This document shows, piece by piece, positions 8,305 through 15,270 of a DNA stretch of 25,176 nucleotides (position 1 is its first letter; each line of letters opens with the position of its first letter). A model generated the notes under the pieces. That model was not told the DNA's origin, made no database searches, and saw only the letters and a program-made list of their open reading frames with translations. The stretch is from JACMRI01 sp043778625 (GTDB taxonomy: Bacteria; Bacteroidota; Bacteroidia; UBA4408). The stretch lies in contig JAYWFU010000051.1 in assembly GCA_043778625.1 (NCBI GenBank), positions 1-25,176 on the forward strand, written 5' to 3'. A program made the position numbers and the translations under genes.

Positions 8305-10755
8305 ATGTGGCCACTTATAGCACAGTTTATATTACGCAACCGACTTTATTTACTACTTACTATTATTGCGCTTACTGGAATTATGGGTTATCATGCTAGT
8401 AAAATAAGCATTGATTACGAATTTGCACAATTACTGCCCAGCGACGATAGCACGCTAATTAATCACAAAGAATTTAAAAAACAATTTGGCGAAGACGGAA
8501 CCGTAATGGTGGTGGGCTTTAAAGACACTAACCTATTTGAGTTAACTAAGTTCAACGATTTTATAGCACTTAATAATAACCTCAAGAAACAATACGGAAT
8601 TAAGGAAGTGGTAAGTGTGGCGCGTCTATTTAATCTTACTAAAAACGATTCGCTACAACGGTTTGATTTTACACCAATTATAGCCACTAACAATAAAATT
8701 ACTCAGCCTATAATAGCGCAAACACAGCTGGATAGTGTACACGATGTAATAGCGCATTTGCCATTTTACAACGGATTAACTTACGCCAAAGACTCTAGTG
8801 CTTACCTTATTGCTATTACTTTTGATAAAGAGAAACTAAACTCTAAGGAACGTTTTACAATATGTGATAGTATAGTGGCGTGCGCACAAGTGTATGCCGC
8901 CAAACACAAGGTATTGTTGCATTACAGCGGCTTGCCGTTTATTCGTTCGTTTATTGCACAAAAAATACTACACGAAATGCAGTTGTTTATGGCCTTGGCA
9001 TTTATTATTACAGCCATAATATTATTTGTGTTTTTTAGGTCGTTTCAAATAGTAGGGTTTTCAATGTTGATAGTACTGATGAGTGTTATATGGAGTTTTG
9101 CAGCCATACATTTATTTGGGTATAAAATCACTGCTTTATCAGGGCTTATTGCACCATTAATAATTGTAATAGGCGTGCCCAATAGTATATTATTACTCAA
9201 TAAATATCACCACGAAATACGAAAGCACGGCAACAAAATGCGCGCACTACATACTATGATTAAAAACATTGGTGTGTCGTTGTTTTTTGCTAACGTAACC
9301 ACTTCCATAGGTTTTTTTGTATTTGCATTTACAGGCAGTAAAATATTAGTGGAGTTTGGTTATGTAGCCTCAGCAAGCGTAATGCTTACTTACTTACTTA
9401 GTGTGTTATTAATACCTATTATATTTAGCTACTTGCCTATGCCTAAGCTAAGTGCGCTTAACAAGGGCAACAAAAACATTAGTAAAACAATACTGGAACG
9501 TATTGATTATATTGTACACCACCATCGTGGCACGGTGTATAGTATTGTAACCGTTGTAACTATTATTGCGCTGTATGGCATGACTAAAATTACGGCTTTG
9601 GGTTATGTGGTAGATGATTTGCCTGCGGGCGATAAGGTGTATACTGACTTACATTTTTTCCAAAATAATTTTAAAGGAGTATTGCCCTTTGAAGTAAGTA
9701 TTGATACCCGTAAGCCTAATGGCGCTATGGAGTTGAAGACGCTGTATAAGGTAAATAAATTTCAAAAAATGTTGAGTAAATATCCTGAATTTTCTAAGCC
9801 GTTATCTATTGTGGAGGGTGTTAAATTTAGTAACCAAGCCTACAACGATGGTGCAGCAAAACATTACATAGTGCCTAACGCCTTGCAACTAGCCGAAATT
9901 AGTAAGTATTCGGGCGAAGCCAAACAACGCCAAGAAAATAATCAGTTTAAGGCGTTTATGGATAGTACAAAGCAAAAAATGCGTGTAAGTGTACAAATGG
10001 CCGATATTGGTTCTATTAAACTAAAGAAACTAGTGGCCGAACTAAAACCAAGAGCCGACAGTATATTTAACTACGATAATGAAACCCAGCAATGGCTGAG
10101 TGCAGACGCACGCTACAATCTTGTGTTTACAGGCACTAGCATTATGTTTTTAAAAGGGAACGACTACCTAGTTACCAATTTAATTGAAAGCGTTGGTGTG
10201 GCCATAGTGCTAATAGCTTTGGTAATGTTTATGCTATTTATGAGTGTGCGTATGGTAATTATAGCCATAGTGCCAAGCCTTATACCATTGCTTATAACGG
10301 CGGGATTAATGGGCTTTGCGGGCATACACCTTAAACCCTCTACTATATTAATATTTAGCATTGCCTTTGGTATTGCTAGCGATGGTACGCTTTATTTTTT
10401 AACTAAATATAGGTACGAGTTAAAAAACGCCACGTTTAGTATATCTAAGGCGGTAAGTAATTCCATACACGAAACGGGGATAAGCATGATATACACCGCC
10501 GTAATATTGTTTTTTGGGTTTGGAGTTTTTACTGCGTCATCATTTGGCGGCACAGCTGCGTTAGGCTTGTTAGTAAGCACTACGCTTGCCGTGGCTTATG
10601 CTAGCAACTTAATAGTATTACCTTGTTTTTTACTTTCGTTAGAAAACATTATTACCCGCAAAGCAATGATGAAAGAGCCCATGTTTGATGTATACGACGA
10701 AGAAGAAGATATTGATTACAGTGCATTGCATATTGAAAAAACAGAGGGGAAGTAA
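8305..10755 (+). CDS. RND/MMPL-superfamily transporter (predicted exporter), 12 TM
   Basis: An 816-residue integral inner-membrane protein with the two-fold RND plan. TM1 spans about 14-30, then a large periplasmic loop to 224. TM2-6 lie near 226-244, 247-271, 276-298, 322-343 and 350-378. TM7 (408-427) precedes a second large loop to 624, followed by TM8-12 (625-647, 649-671, 677-701, 722-744, 749-778). The second half keeps the RND-type signature FGIASDGTLYFLTKYRYE (Asp693). In the first half the equivalent position reads IGVPNSILLLNKYHHE, with Pro-Asn in place of the usual acidic residue; from memory this is common in Bacteroidota members. The tail is acidic (DEEEDID). By family it would export lipids, hydrophobic compounds or similar using the proton gradient; the substrate is unknown. 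It is the first gene of the plus-strand run and diverges from the PD40 cluster. Confidence 0.88.
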   Translation: MWPLIAQFILRNRLYLLLTIIALTGIMGYHASKISIDYEFAQLLPSDDSTLINHKEFKKQFGEDGTVMVVGFKDTNLFELTKFNDFIALNNNLKKQYGIKEVVSVARLFNLTKNDSLQRFDFTPIIATNNKITQPIIAQTQLDSVHDVIAHLPFYNGLTYAKDSSAYLIAITFDKEKLNSKERFTICDSIVACAQVYAAKHKVLLHYSGLPFIRSFIAQKILHEMQLFMALAFIITAIILFVFFRSFQIVGFSMLIVLMSVIWSFAAIHLFGYKITALSGLIAPLIIVIGVPNSILLLNKYHHEIRKHGNKMRALHTMIKNIGVSLFFANVTTSIGFFVFAFTGSKILVEFGYVASASVMLTYLLSVLLIPIIFSYLPMPKLSALNKGNKNISKTILERIDYIVHHHRGTVYSIVTVVTIIALYGMTKITALGYVVDDLPAGDKVYTDLHFFQNNFKGVLPFEVSIDTRKPNGAMELKTLYKVNKFQKMLSKYPEFSKPLSIVEGVKFSNQAYNDGAAKHYIVPNALQLAEISKYSGEAKQRQENNQFKAFMDSTKQKMRVSVQMADIGSIKLKKLVAELKPRADSIFNYDNETQQWLSADARYNLVFTGTSIMFLKGNDYLVTNLIESVGVAIVLIALVMFMLFMSVRMVIIAIVPSLIPLLITAGLMGFAGIHLKPSTILIFSIAFGIASDGTLYFLTKYRYELKNATFSISKAVSNSIHETGISMIYTAVILFFGFGVFTASSFGGTAALGLLVSTTLAVAYASNLIVLPCFLLSLENIITRKAMMKEPMFDVYDEEEDIDYSALHIEKTEGK

Positions 10756-10801
10756 CGCACTACATTTTATCAAACAAAAAAAGATAAATTAAAGCAAACA
10801 C

Positions 10802-12031
10802 ATGATAGTAATAATTGGAGCAGGAGTGGCGGGGCTAACCTGCGCTAAATACCTAAAAGATAATAATATTGAAGCGCTTGTACTTGAAGCAACAGCCGAA
10901 GTAGGAGGGAGAGTTAAAACCGATATAGTAGAGGGTTTTAAGTTAGATAGAGGCTTTCAGGTACTATTAACTTCCTACCCCGAAGCACAGGCATTACTTA
11001 ATTACAAAGCATTAAATTTTAAAGCCTTACCCTCAGGGGCAAGTATCCGTATGGGTAATAGGTACCACGTAATGCCTAACCCGCTCAAAAACTGGGCAAC
11101 CGCACCGCAAGCATTACTAGCGCCCGTGGGTAGCTTGTTGGATAAGGCCAAAGTTTTACAATTGAATTTAAGCCTTAGTAAAGCCCCAGAGCCAACAGCT
11201 GAGCAACCATTTGATAACTTAACAACCCTTAATTTTTTACAAAAATTCGGGTATTCCGAAACTATTATCAATCGGTTTTTTGTTCCGTTTTTTAGAGGTG
11301 TTTTTTTAGAAGAAGAACTAAAAACTGACGCTAGGTTTTTTAAATTTTTATTTAATCAATTTGCTAAGGGTGATGTTGTACTACCTCAAAATGGTATGCA
11401 AGCAATTCCCGAACAACTAGTTGCACACCTTGCGCCGCAACAACTTAGGCTAAATACCAATGTTGAAAAAATTGTGGGTAATACAATTCATCTACAAAAT
11501 AGCGAAACCATAATTGCAACTAAAATAGTACTTGCTACCAACGCAACTGCTGCCGCTAAATTGTTAAACCAACCGCAATTAAGCACACAATTTAATGGCA
11601 CAAGTTGTTTGTATTTTTATACTACTACTCCGCTTACTCAAATTAAAAAACCCTACTTAATTATAAACGCTAATACCAACGAATTAATTGATCATTTAAT
11701 TGTACTATCGCATATAGCGCCGTCGTACGCACCCGAGGGTAAAACCTTGATATCAGTAAGTTTGGTAGGCACAACTACTTTTAATGACGAGGAATTAATT
11801 AACAAAGTACAGCACGAACTCTCGCACTGGTTTGCAGGTAATTACAATTGGCAGCATCTACGTACGTATCATATCCCAGAAGCATTGCCTCAATATTTTG
11901 AGCAACAGTACATTTTTAAATCATTAAAAATTAACGACTTTATGTACCAATGTGGCGATTATATGGCCTATCCGTCATTAAACGCCGCAATGAAAACTGG
12001 GCGTGAGGTAGCTGAACTATTAATGCAGTAA
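10802..12031 (+). CDS. FAD-dependent oxidoreductase, amine oxidase / protoporphyrinogen-oxidase-like
   Basis: A 409-residue protein opening directly with a Rossmann dinucleotide-binding motif (VIIGAGVAGLTCAKYL, GAGVAG at 6-11), an acidic residue at the end of the second strand (E29) and the GGR motif at 35-37, followed by DRGFQ at 49-53. These are hallmarks of the FAD-binding amine oxidase / phytoene desaturase / protoporphyrinogen oxidase superfamily. The C-terminal flavin-contacting motif is also present (CGDYMAYPSLNAAMKTGREV). No signal peptide or membrane segment is seen, so it is probably cytoplasmic. It follows the transporter by 46 bases on the same strand and may be co-transcribed with it. 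Neighbouring genes do not identify a carotenoid, haem or polyamine pathway, so the substrate is left open. Confidence 0.85.
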   Translation: MIVIIGAGVAGLTCAKYLKDNNIEALVLEATAEVGGRVKTDIVEGFKLDRGFQVLLTSYPEAQALLNYKALNFKALPSGASIRMGNRYHVMPNPLKNWATAPQALLAPVGSLLDKAKVLQLNLSLSKAPEPTAEQPFDNLTTLNFLQKFGYSETIINRFFVPFFRGVFLEEELKTDARFFKFLFNQFAKGDVVLPQNGMQAIPEQLVAHLAPQQLRLNTNVEKIVGNTIHLQNSETIIATKIVLATNATAAAKLLNQPQLSTQFNGTSCLYFYTTTPLTQIKKPYLIINANTNELIDHLIVLSHIAPSYAPEGKTLISVSLVGTTTFNDEELINKVQHELSHWFAGNYNWQHLRTYHIPEALPQYFEQQYIFKSLKINDFMYQCGDYMAYPSLNAAMKTGREVAELLMQ

Positions 12032-12071
12032 GCACCATTAATTTACGCCACTCCCAATCAATAAACAATTG

Positions 12072-12079
12072 TAAATTTG
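12072..12079 (+). promoter_or_regulatory. Bacteroidota-type -7 element upstream of the trans-sulfuration gene
   Basis: TAAATTTG exactly matches the TAnnTTTG -7 consensus of the Bacteroidota primary sigma factor. It lies 39 bases before the ATG at 12119, leaving a leader of roughly 33 bases. No good TTTG -33 box stands at the expected spacing, so this is a moderate call. It would separate the downstream three-gene unit from the oxidoreductase gene. Confidence 0.5.
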
Positions 12080-12118
12080 TAATTAAATATAATCATACAC
12101 TAACAACTTCATACATCA

Positions 12119-13279
12119 ATGGAACACTACAACACTATGGGCTTTGGCACACGTGCCATACATGCAGGGCAAGAGCCTGACCCTACTACGGGAGCAATTA
12201 TGACTCCTATATTTCAAACAAGTACTTACGTACAACCTAGCCCTGGTAGCCACAAGGGTTATGCCTATGCACGTGGTAAAAACCCTACGCGCTCGGCGTT
12301 AGAAAAATGTTTGGCTTCGCTCGAAGGTGCTAAGCACGGCTTATGTTTTAGTAGTGGAATGGGTGCGGTTGATGCAGTAATTAAATTATTGAACCCAGGT
12401 GATGAAGTTATTGCAGGCGATGATATTTACGGCGGTACTTACCGCATGTTTACTAAGGTGTACGAGCGTTTGGGTATTAAGTTTCATTTTATTAACACGC
12501 TTAATCCCACTGAAATTGAAGCACATATTAATGCTAACACAAAGTTAGTATGGTTAGAAACTCCCACCAATCCTACTTGTCAAATAGCTGATATTAAAGC
12601 GTTTGCAAGCATTTGCAAAAAATATAATTTAACACTTTGTGTAGATAATACCTTTGCATCGCCTTATTTACAAAACCCATTGGCCTTGGGCGCTGATATA
12701 GTGATGCACTCTGTTACCAAGTATTTAGGCGGACACTCCGATGTGGTTATGGGCGCTTTACTTACCAGTAACGACAGCCTGTACGAGCAATTAGCATTTA
12801 TTCATAATTCGTGCGGCGCTACACCGGGTCCCATGGATAGTTTCTTGGTATTGCGTGGTGTTAAAACCTTGCACGTACGTATGAAAGCCCATTGCGCTAA
12901 CGGCAAAGTGGTAGCGCATTATTTACGCAATCATCCAAAGGTGGATAAGGTGTATTGGCCAGGGTTTGAAGACCATCCTAACCACGAAGTGGCCAAACAA
13001 CAAATGAAAGATTTTGGAGGAATGATGTCATTCACGCTCAAAGGTAATAGCAAAGACGAAGCATTTAAAATAGCTTCAGCGGCACGTGTGTTTTCGTTAG
13101 CCGAATCGTTAGGCGGAGTAGAATCATTACTAAGCCACCCCGCTACAATGACCCACGCATCAATACCACAGGCCGAACGTGAAAAAGTAGGCGTGGTGGA
13201 TTCACTTATTAGATTAAGTGTAGGTATTGAAGAAATTGAAGATTTAATAGCTGATTTAGACCAAATGTTTAGCGCTTAA
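12119..13279 (+). CDS. Cystathionine gamma-synthase / gamma-lyase family enzyme (PLP-dependent)
   Basis: A 386-residue protein, full length for the Cys/Met metabolism PLP enzyme family. The PLP-binding lysine is K201 in HSVTKYLGGHSDVVMG. D176 (VDNTFASPYLQNP) would contact the pyridine nitrogen, Y104 (DIYGGTYR) would stack on the ring, and the YAYAR motif at 48-52 supplies Tyr and Arg to the neighbouring subunit's site. The C-terminal segment SLAESLGGVESLLSHPATMTH and the RLSVGIE arginine that binds substrate carboxylate are intact. Members interconvert cysteine, homocysteine and cystathionine in the cytoplasm. Sequence by eye cannot separate the synthase (O-acyl-homoserine + cysteine to cystathionine) from the gamma-lyase, so no symbol is given. 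Two small secreted-protein genes follow within 8 bases of one another, apparently co-transcribed but not obviously related in function. Confidence 0.93.
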   Translation: MEHYNTMGFGTRAIHAGQEPDPTTGAIMTPIFQTSTYVQPSPGSHKGYAYARGKNPTRSALEKCLASLEGAKHGLCFSSGMGAVDAVIKLLNPGDEVIAGDDIYGGTYRMFTKVYERLGIKFHFINTLNPTEIEAHINANTKLVWLETPTNPTCQIADIKAFASICKKYNLTLCVDNTFASPYLQNPLALGADIVMHSVTKYLGGHSDVVMGALLTSNDSLYEQLAFIHNSCGATPGPMDSFLVLRGVKTLHVRMKAHCANGKVVAHYLRNHPKVDKVYWPGFEDHPNHEVAKQQMKDFGGMMSFTLKGNSKDEAFKIASAARVFSLAESLGGVESLLSHPATMTHASIPQAEREKVGVVDSLIRLSVGIEEIEDLIADLDQMFSA

Positions 13280-13286
13280 ACTACAA

Positions 13287-13805
13287 ATGAATAAATGGTT
13301 ATTGATTGTTTTTGGAGCAATATTCTATTTTTGTTTGTATACCGCCAATGCTCAAGATTGTTGGACAAATAAAAATAGGATACTGCCTGATACATTAAGG
13401 CTTATTCCTACGGAGCTAATAGTATATCATTCTCCAAATCCAAACTATCCAATACTAAATTATAGTAAAGATACCAGCAACGGTAAATATTTATGGAAAC
13501 ACTCCACTTATGTAATATCGCCAAAAGAAGATTTGGAAGTTGTAGGTGCGGGTAGTTTTATTTGGTACTCAGCGCAAGGTTGGTTTACAAATATACAGTA
13601 CAATAAGCAAAACTTTGCAGATGCGTTTAATTGTAAAAATGGAATGTTAAAAAAGGGAAGAGTATACTGTTACAAAAAAAATTATCGTTTTGGGGATAAT
13701 CTTTATGGAGGAGATGCGCTTTGGTTTGTATTAGCTAAAGATAAAAAGGGTAAAATTTACAAAGGAATGGGGTTGATAGAAACGGAGGCAATAATTAAAC
13801 AATAA
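13287..13805 (+). CDS. Small secreted protein of unknown function
   Basis: A 172-residue protein that I do not recognise. Residues 1-22 form a signal peptide (hydrophobic stretch ending TANA, followed by QDCW). The mature part is rich in aromatic residues and lysine, has three cysteines (near 25, 115 and 128) and ends with a short beta-rich segment (ALWFVLAKDKKGKIYKGMGL). SH3-like or small beta-barrel folds would fit such a composition, but nothing proves it. The start is fixed by the signal peptide. It sits 7 bases after the trans-sulfuration gene and 8 bases before the YceI gene, so it is probably part of one transcript with them. Location is inferred to be periplasmic or extracellular. Confidence 0.75.
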   Translation: MNKWLLIVFGAIFYFCLYTANAQDCWTNKNRILPDTLRLIPTELIVYHSPNPNYPILNYSKDTSNGKYLWKHSTYVISPKEDLEVVGAGSFIWYSAQGWFTNIQYNKQNFADAFNCKNGMLKKGRVYCYKKNYRFGDNLYGGDALWFVLAKDKKGKIYKGMGLIETEAIIKQ

Positions 13806-13813
13806 ACATAATT

Positions 13814-14371
13814 ATGAAAAAACTAATTTTATTACTGATACTAGCTCCTTTTTTTGTTTTTGCGCAATCTAAAAAAACAGCATTAATAATAAATAAAACA
13901 ATAAGCACGTTGGTTTGGACTGGCTACGGAGAAGCAGGTAGTTACTCACTTACTGGAGGTTTAAAATTACAATCAGGAGTAATAGAATGCGATGGTGACA
14001 ATATTATAAAAGCAAAATGCGTGTTTGATATGAAAACAATAACGCACGATAACAAGGAGCTTGTTCAACATTTAAAAAACAAAGATTTTTTTGACGTAAA
14101 CCAGTTTCCAACAGTGGCGTTTGAGCTTATAAAAATTGAGAAAGGTATTGCAACGGGCTTTTTAACCATAAAAGGAATTAAAAAAGAAATTACATTTCCT
14201 GTTAGTGTAATCATACATAAAAACATAACAATAAACGGAGTTGTAAGTGTTGACAGAACTGCATTTAACATTAACTATAATTCAAGTAGCTTCTTTCAAA
14301 ATTTGGGAAGCTATGCTATAAAAAACAACTTTGATATTGCTTTTGATTTAATAGCTACTCAAGGTAAATGA
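13814..14371 (+). CDS. Secreted YceI-domain protein
   Basis: A 185-residue protein with a signal peptide (residues 1-17, ending FVFA). The mature part is a single YceI-like domain, an extended lipocalin-like beta barrel that in known members binds isoprenoid-type amphiphiles. Recognisable features are STLVWTGYGEAGSYSLTGGL near the N-terminus and the diagnostic HLKNKDFFDVNQFPTVAFEL, then GFLTIKGIKKEITFPVSV and a conserved VDRTAFNINYNS near the C-terminus. Length is normal for the family. It would act in the periplasm, possibly carrying a quinone or other polyprenyl lipid; the ligand is not deducible here. It is the last gene of the plus-strand run, with no plus-strand terminator with a T-run seen after it. 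Confidence 0.9.
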   Translation: MKKLILLLILAPFFVFAQSKKTALIINKTISTLVWTGYGEAGSYSLTGGLKLQSGVIECDGDNIIKAKCVFDMKTITHDNKELVQHLKNKDFFDVNQFPTVAFELIKIEKGIATGFLTIKGIKKEITFPVSVIIHKNITINGVVSVDRTAFNINYNSSSFFQNLGSYAIKNNFDIAFDLIATQGK

Positions 14372-14574
14372 AATTGATAGAGAATTACGGTTTCGTGTGA
14401 CAGAGGACAATAGAAACGGGTTAAAAGAATGAAAGAAAAAAGTCCCATAACGCGCATTGCAAAAGTGGCGATTCAATGCTCCGCAGACACATTTGTGGCT
14501 AATCAAACATTGGTTCTCCGCATGAATGTTTTTGTTTCAAAATAAATTTTAATTACAACGATTGAAAAACAAAA
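14372..14574. other. Intergenic stretch between convergent genes with an unexplained degenerate repeat
   Basis: No open reading frame worth calling was found. Bases about 14441-14525 differ in composition from the surrounding AT-rich spacer. They contain two related segments: GTGGCgATTCaATG..CTCCGCA (ending 14485) and GTGGCtAATCaaaCATTGgttCTCCGCA (ending 14522). The identical CTCCGCA blocks are at 14479-14485 and 14516-14522. It could be a structured RNA, a degraded mobile or repeat element, or chance; none can be shown from this window. Confidence 0.45.
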
Positions 14575-14606
14575 AATAGCAGCCTGTAATTAAACACGCT
14601 GCTATT
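14565..14606 (-). terminator. Intrinsic terminator of the J-domain/KTSC gene
   Basis: A perfect 9-bp inverted repeat, AATAGCAGC at 14575-14583 and GCTGCTATT at 14598-14606, with a 14-base loop. Read on the minus strand the stem is followed by TTTTGTTTTTC, a good T-tract; on the plus strand no T-run follows. It lies 60 bases past the stop of the minus-strand gene, so it most likely ends that transcript. Confidence 0.75.
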
Positions 14607-14625
14607 AAACTAATAATTATTAAAC

Positions 14626-14654
14626 GAGGAATAATTGTAATTAACAATTACCTC
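14626..14654 (-). repeat. Inverted repeat just after the J-domain/KTSC stop
   Basis: GAGG(aa)TAATTGT at 14626-14638 pairs with ACAATTACCTC at 14644-14654, an 11-bp stem with a two-base bulge and a five-base loop. It begins 12 bases after the stop codon and precedes the stronger terminator hairpin. It may protect the 3' end of the message or be an AT-rich protein-binding palindrome; function unproven. Confidence 0.5.
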
Positions 14655-14665
14655 TAACGGTAAAA

Positions 14666-15109
14666 CTAAACAGTAGTTAGTTTAGTTACTTTTCTAAACA
14701 CAAATTCGTTATAAATATGGCGTCGTGCAAAACGTGTTTGCGAATCGGAATTTACTAATTTAATATACGTGTTTCTAGGCACATCAAAATACTCATAGCT
14801 GCTTCCGTTTACAAATATAATTTTTAAGGTTTGTCCTTTGTATTCGTAATCGGCCATTGCAGAGGCTGTGGTAGCCGCATATTCTTCGGCGCCTAGCACT
14901 ACTGTTTCGGGCGCAATACTTACCAAAAAATGATAGGCATCAATAATACTCTTACTTGTTTCCTCGGCTTTAGCTTTTCCTATTTCATCATCATGAAACT
15001 TGTCAGGGTGGCAGTCCTTCATCATATTCCTATACACTTTTTTTAACTCGTCAAGTGTAGCTACTTTGGTTACTCCTAATAATTTTCTCGAATCAACAAT
15101 TTTTTTCAT
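14666..15109 (-). CDS. J-domain + KTSC-domain protein
   Basis: A 147-residue cytoplasmic protein with no signal peptide. Residues about 7-65 form a J-domain: LLGVTKVATLDELKKVYRNM, then the invariant HPD at 34-36 (CHPDKFHDDE) and a closing helix (SKSIIDAYHFLV). The HPD tripeptide is what stimulates the Hsp70/DnaK ATPase in known members. Residues about 88-142 match the KTSC domain (LKIIFVNGSSYEYFDVPRNT, with an SDSQTRFARRHIYNEF ending), a small beta domain of unclear role often proposed to bind nucleic acid or protein. There are no Gly/Phe or zinc-finger regions, so it is a specialised rather than general co-chaperone. The gene is monocistronic by appearance, with a promoter 40-75 bases upstream and a hairpin terminator downstream. 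From memory such fusions occur in Bacteroidota. Confidence 0.85.
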   Translation of the reverse strand: MKKIVDSRKLLGVTKVATLDELKKVYRNMMKDCHPDKFHDDEIGKAKAEETSKSIIDAYHFLVSIAPETVVLGAEEYAATTASAMADYEYKGQTLKIIFVNGSSYEYFDVPRNTYIKLVNSDSQTRFARRHIYNEFVFRKVTKLTTV

Positions 15110-15150
15110 ACTTGAAATAAGTGGGCTTATATTTTTTATAATTTAATTTG

Positions 15151-15183
15151 CAAAGCTATGATTATTTACTTTTTATACGCAAA
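15151..15183 (-). promoter_or_regulatory. Bacteroidota-type promoter for the J-domain/KTSC gene
   Basis: On the minus strand TTTG (15183-15180) is followed after 21 bases by TAGCTTTG (15158-15151), an exact TAnnTTTG -7 box with a matching -33 box. The -7 box ends 42 bases before the ATG at 15109, predicting a leader of about 35 bases. Both boxes and a plausible spacing make this the best promoter in the window. Confidence 0.62.
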
Positions 15184-15211
15184 TAAATTACTGCACGCTT
15201 GCATTATATTA

Positions 15212-15253
15212 AACTACTACGCCCTTAGTTTTTTATCTAAGGGCGTAGTAGTT
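15212..15253 (-). terminator. Strong hairpin terminator of the giant adhesin gene
   Basis: A perfect 17-bp inverted repeat: AACTACTACGCCCTTAG at 15212-15228 and its complement at 15237-15253, with an 8-base AT-only loop. It starts 17 bases after the giant gene's stop codon (15271-15273). On the minus strand it is followed by TTTAATATAAT, a modest T-tract. Its position between two same-strand genes suggests it insulates the downstream gene, which has its own promoter. Confidence 0.85.
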
Positions 15254-15270
15254 ATTGTTTTGAGTTTATG

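Noticed and set aside
12119..13279. Assigning metB, metC or methionine gamma-lyase
   Set aside because: All share the same PLP-site residues; the residues that separate them cannot be judged safely by eye and the neighbours are not methionine genes.
14441..14560. Integron attC-type recombination site
   Set aside because: CCATAAC and GTTAAAA nearby only partly resemble the core sites, are not placed as an inverted pair, and no integrase or cassette array is visible.
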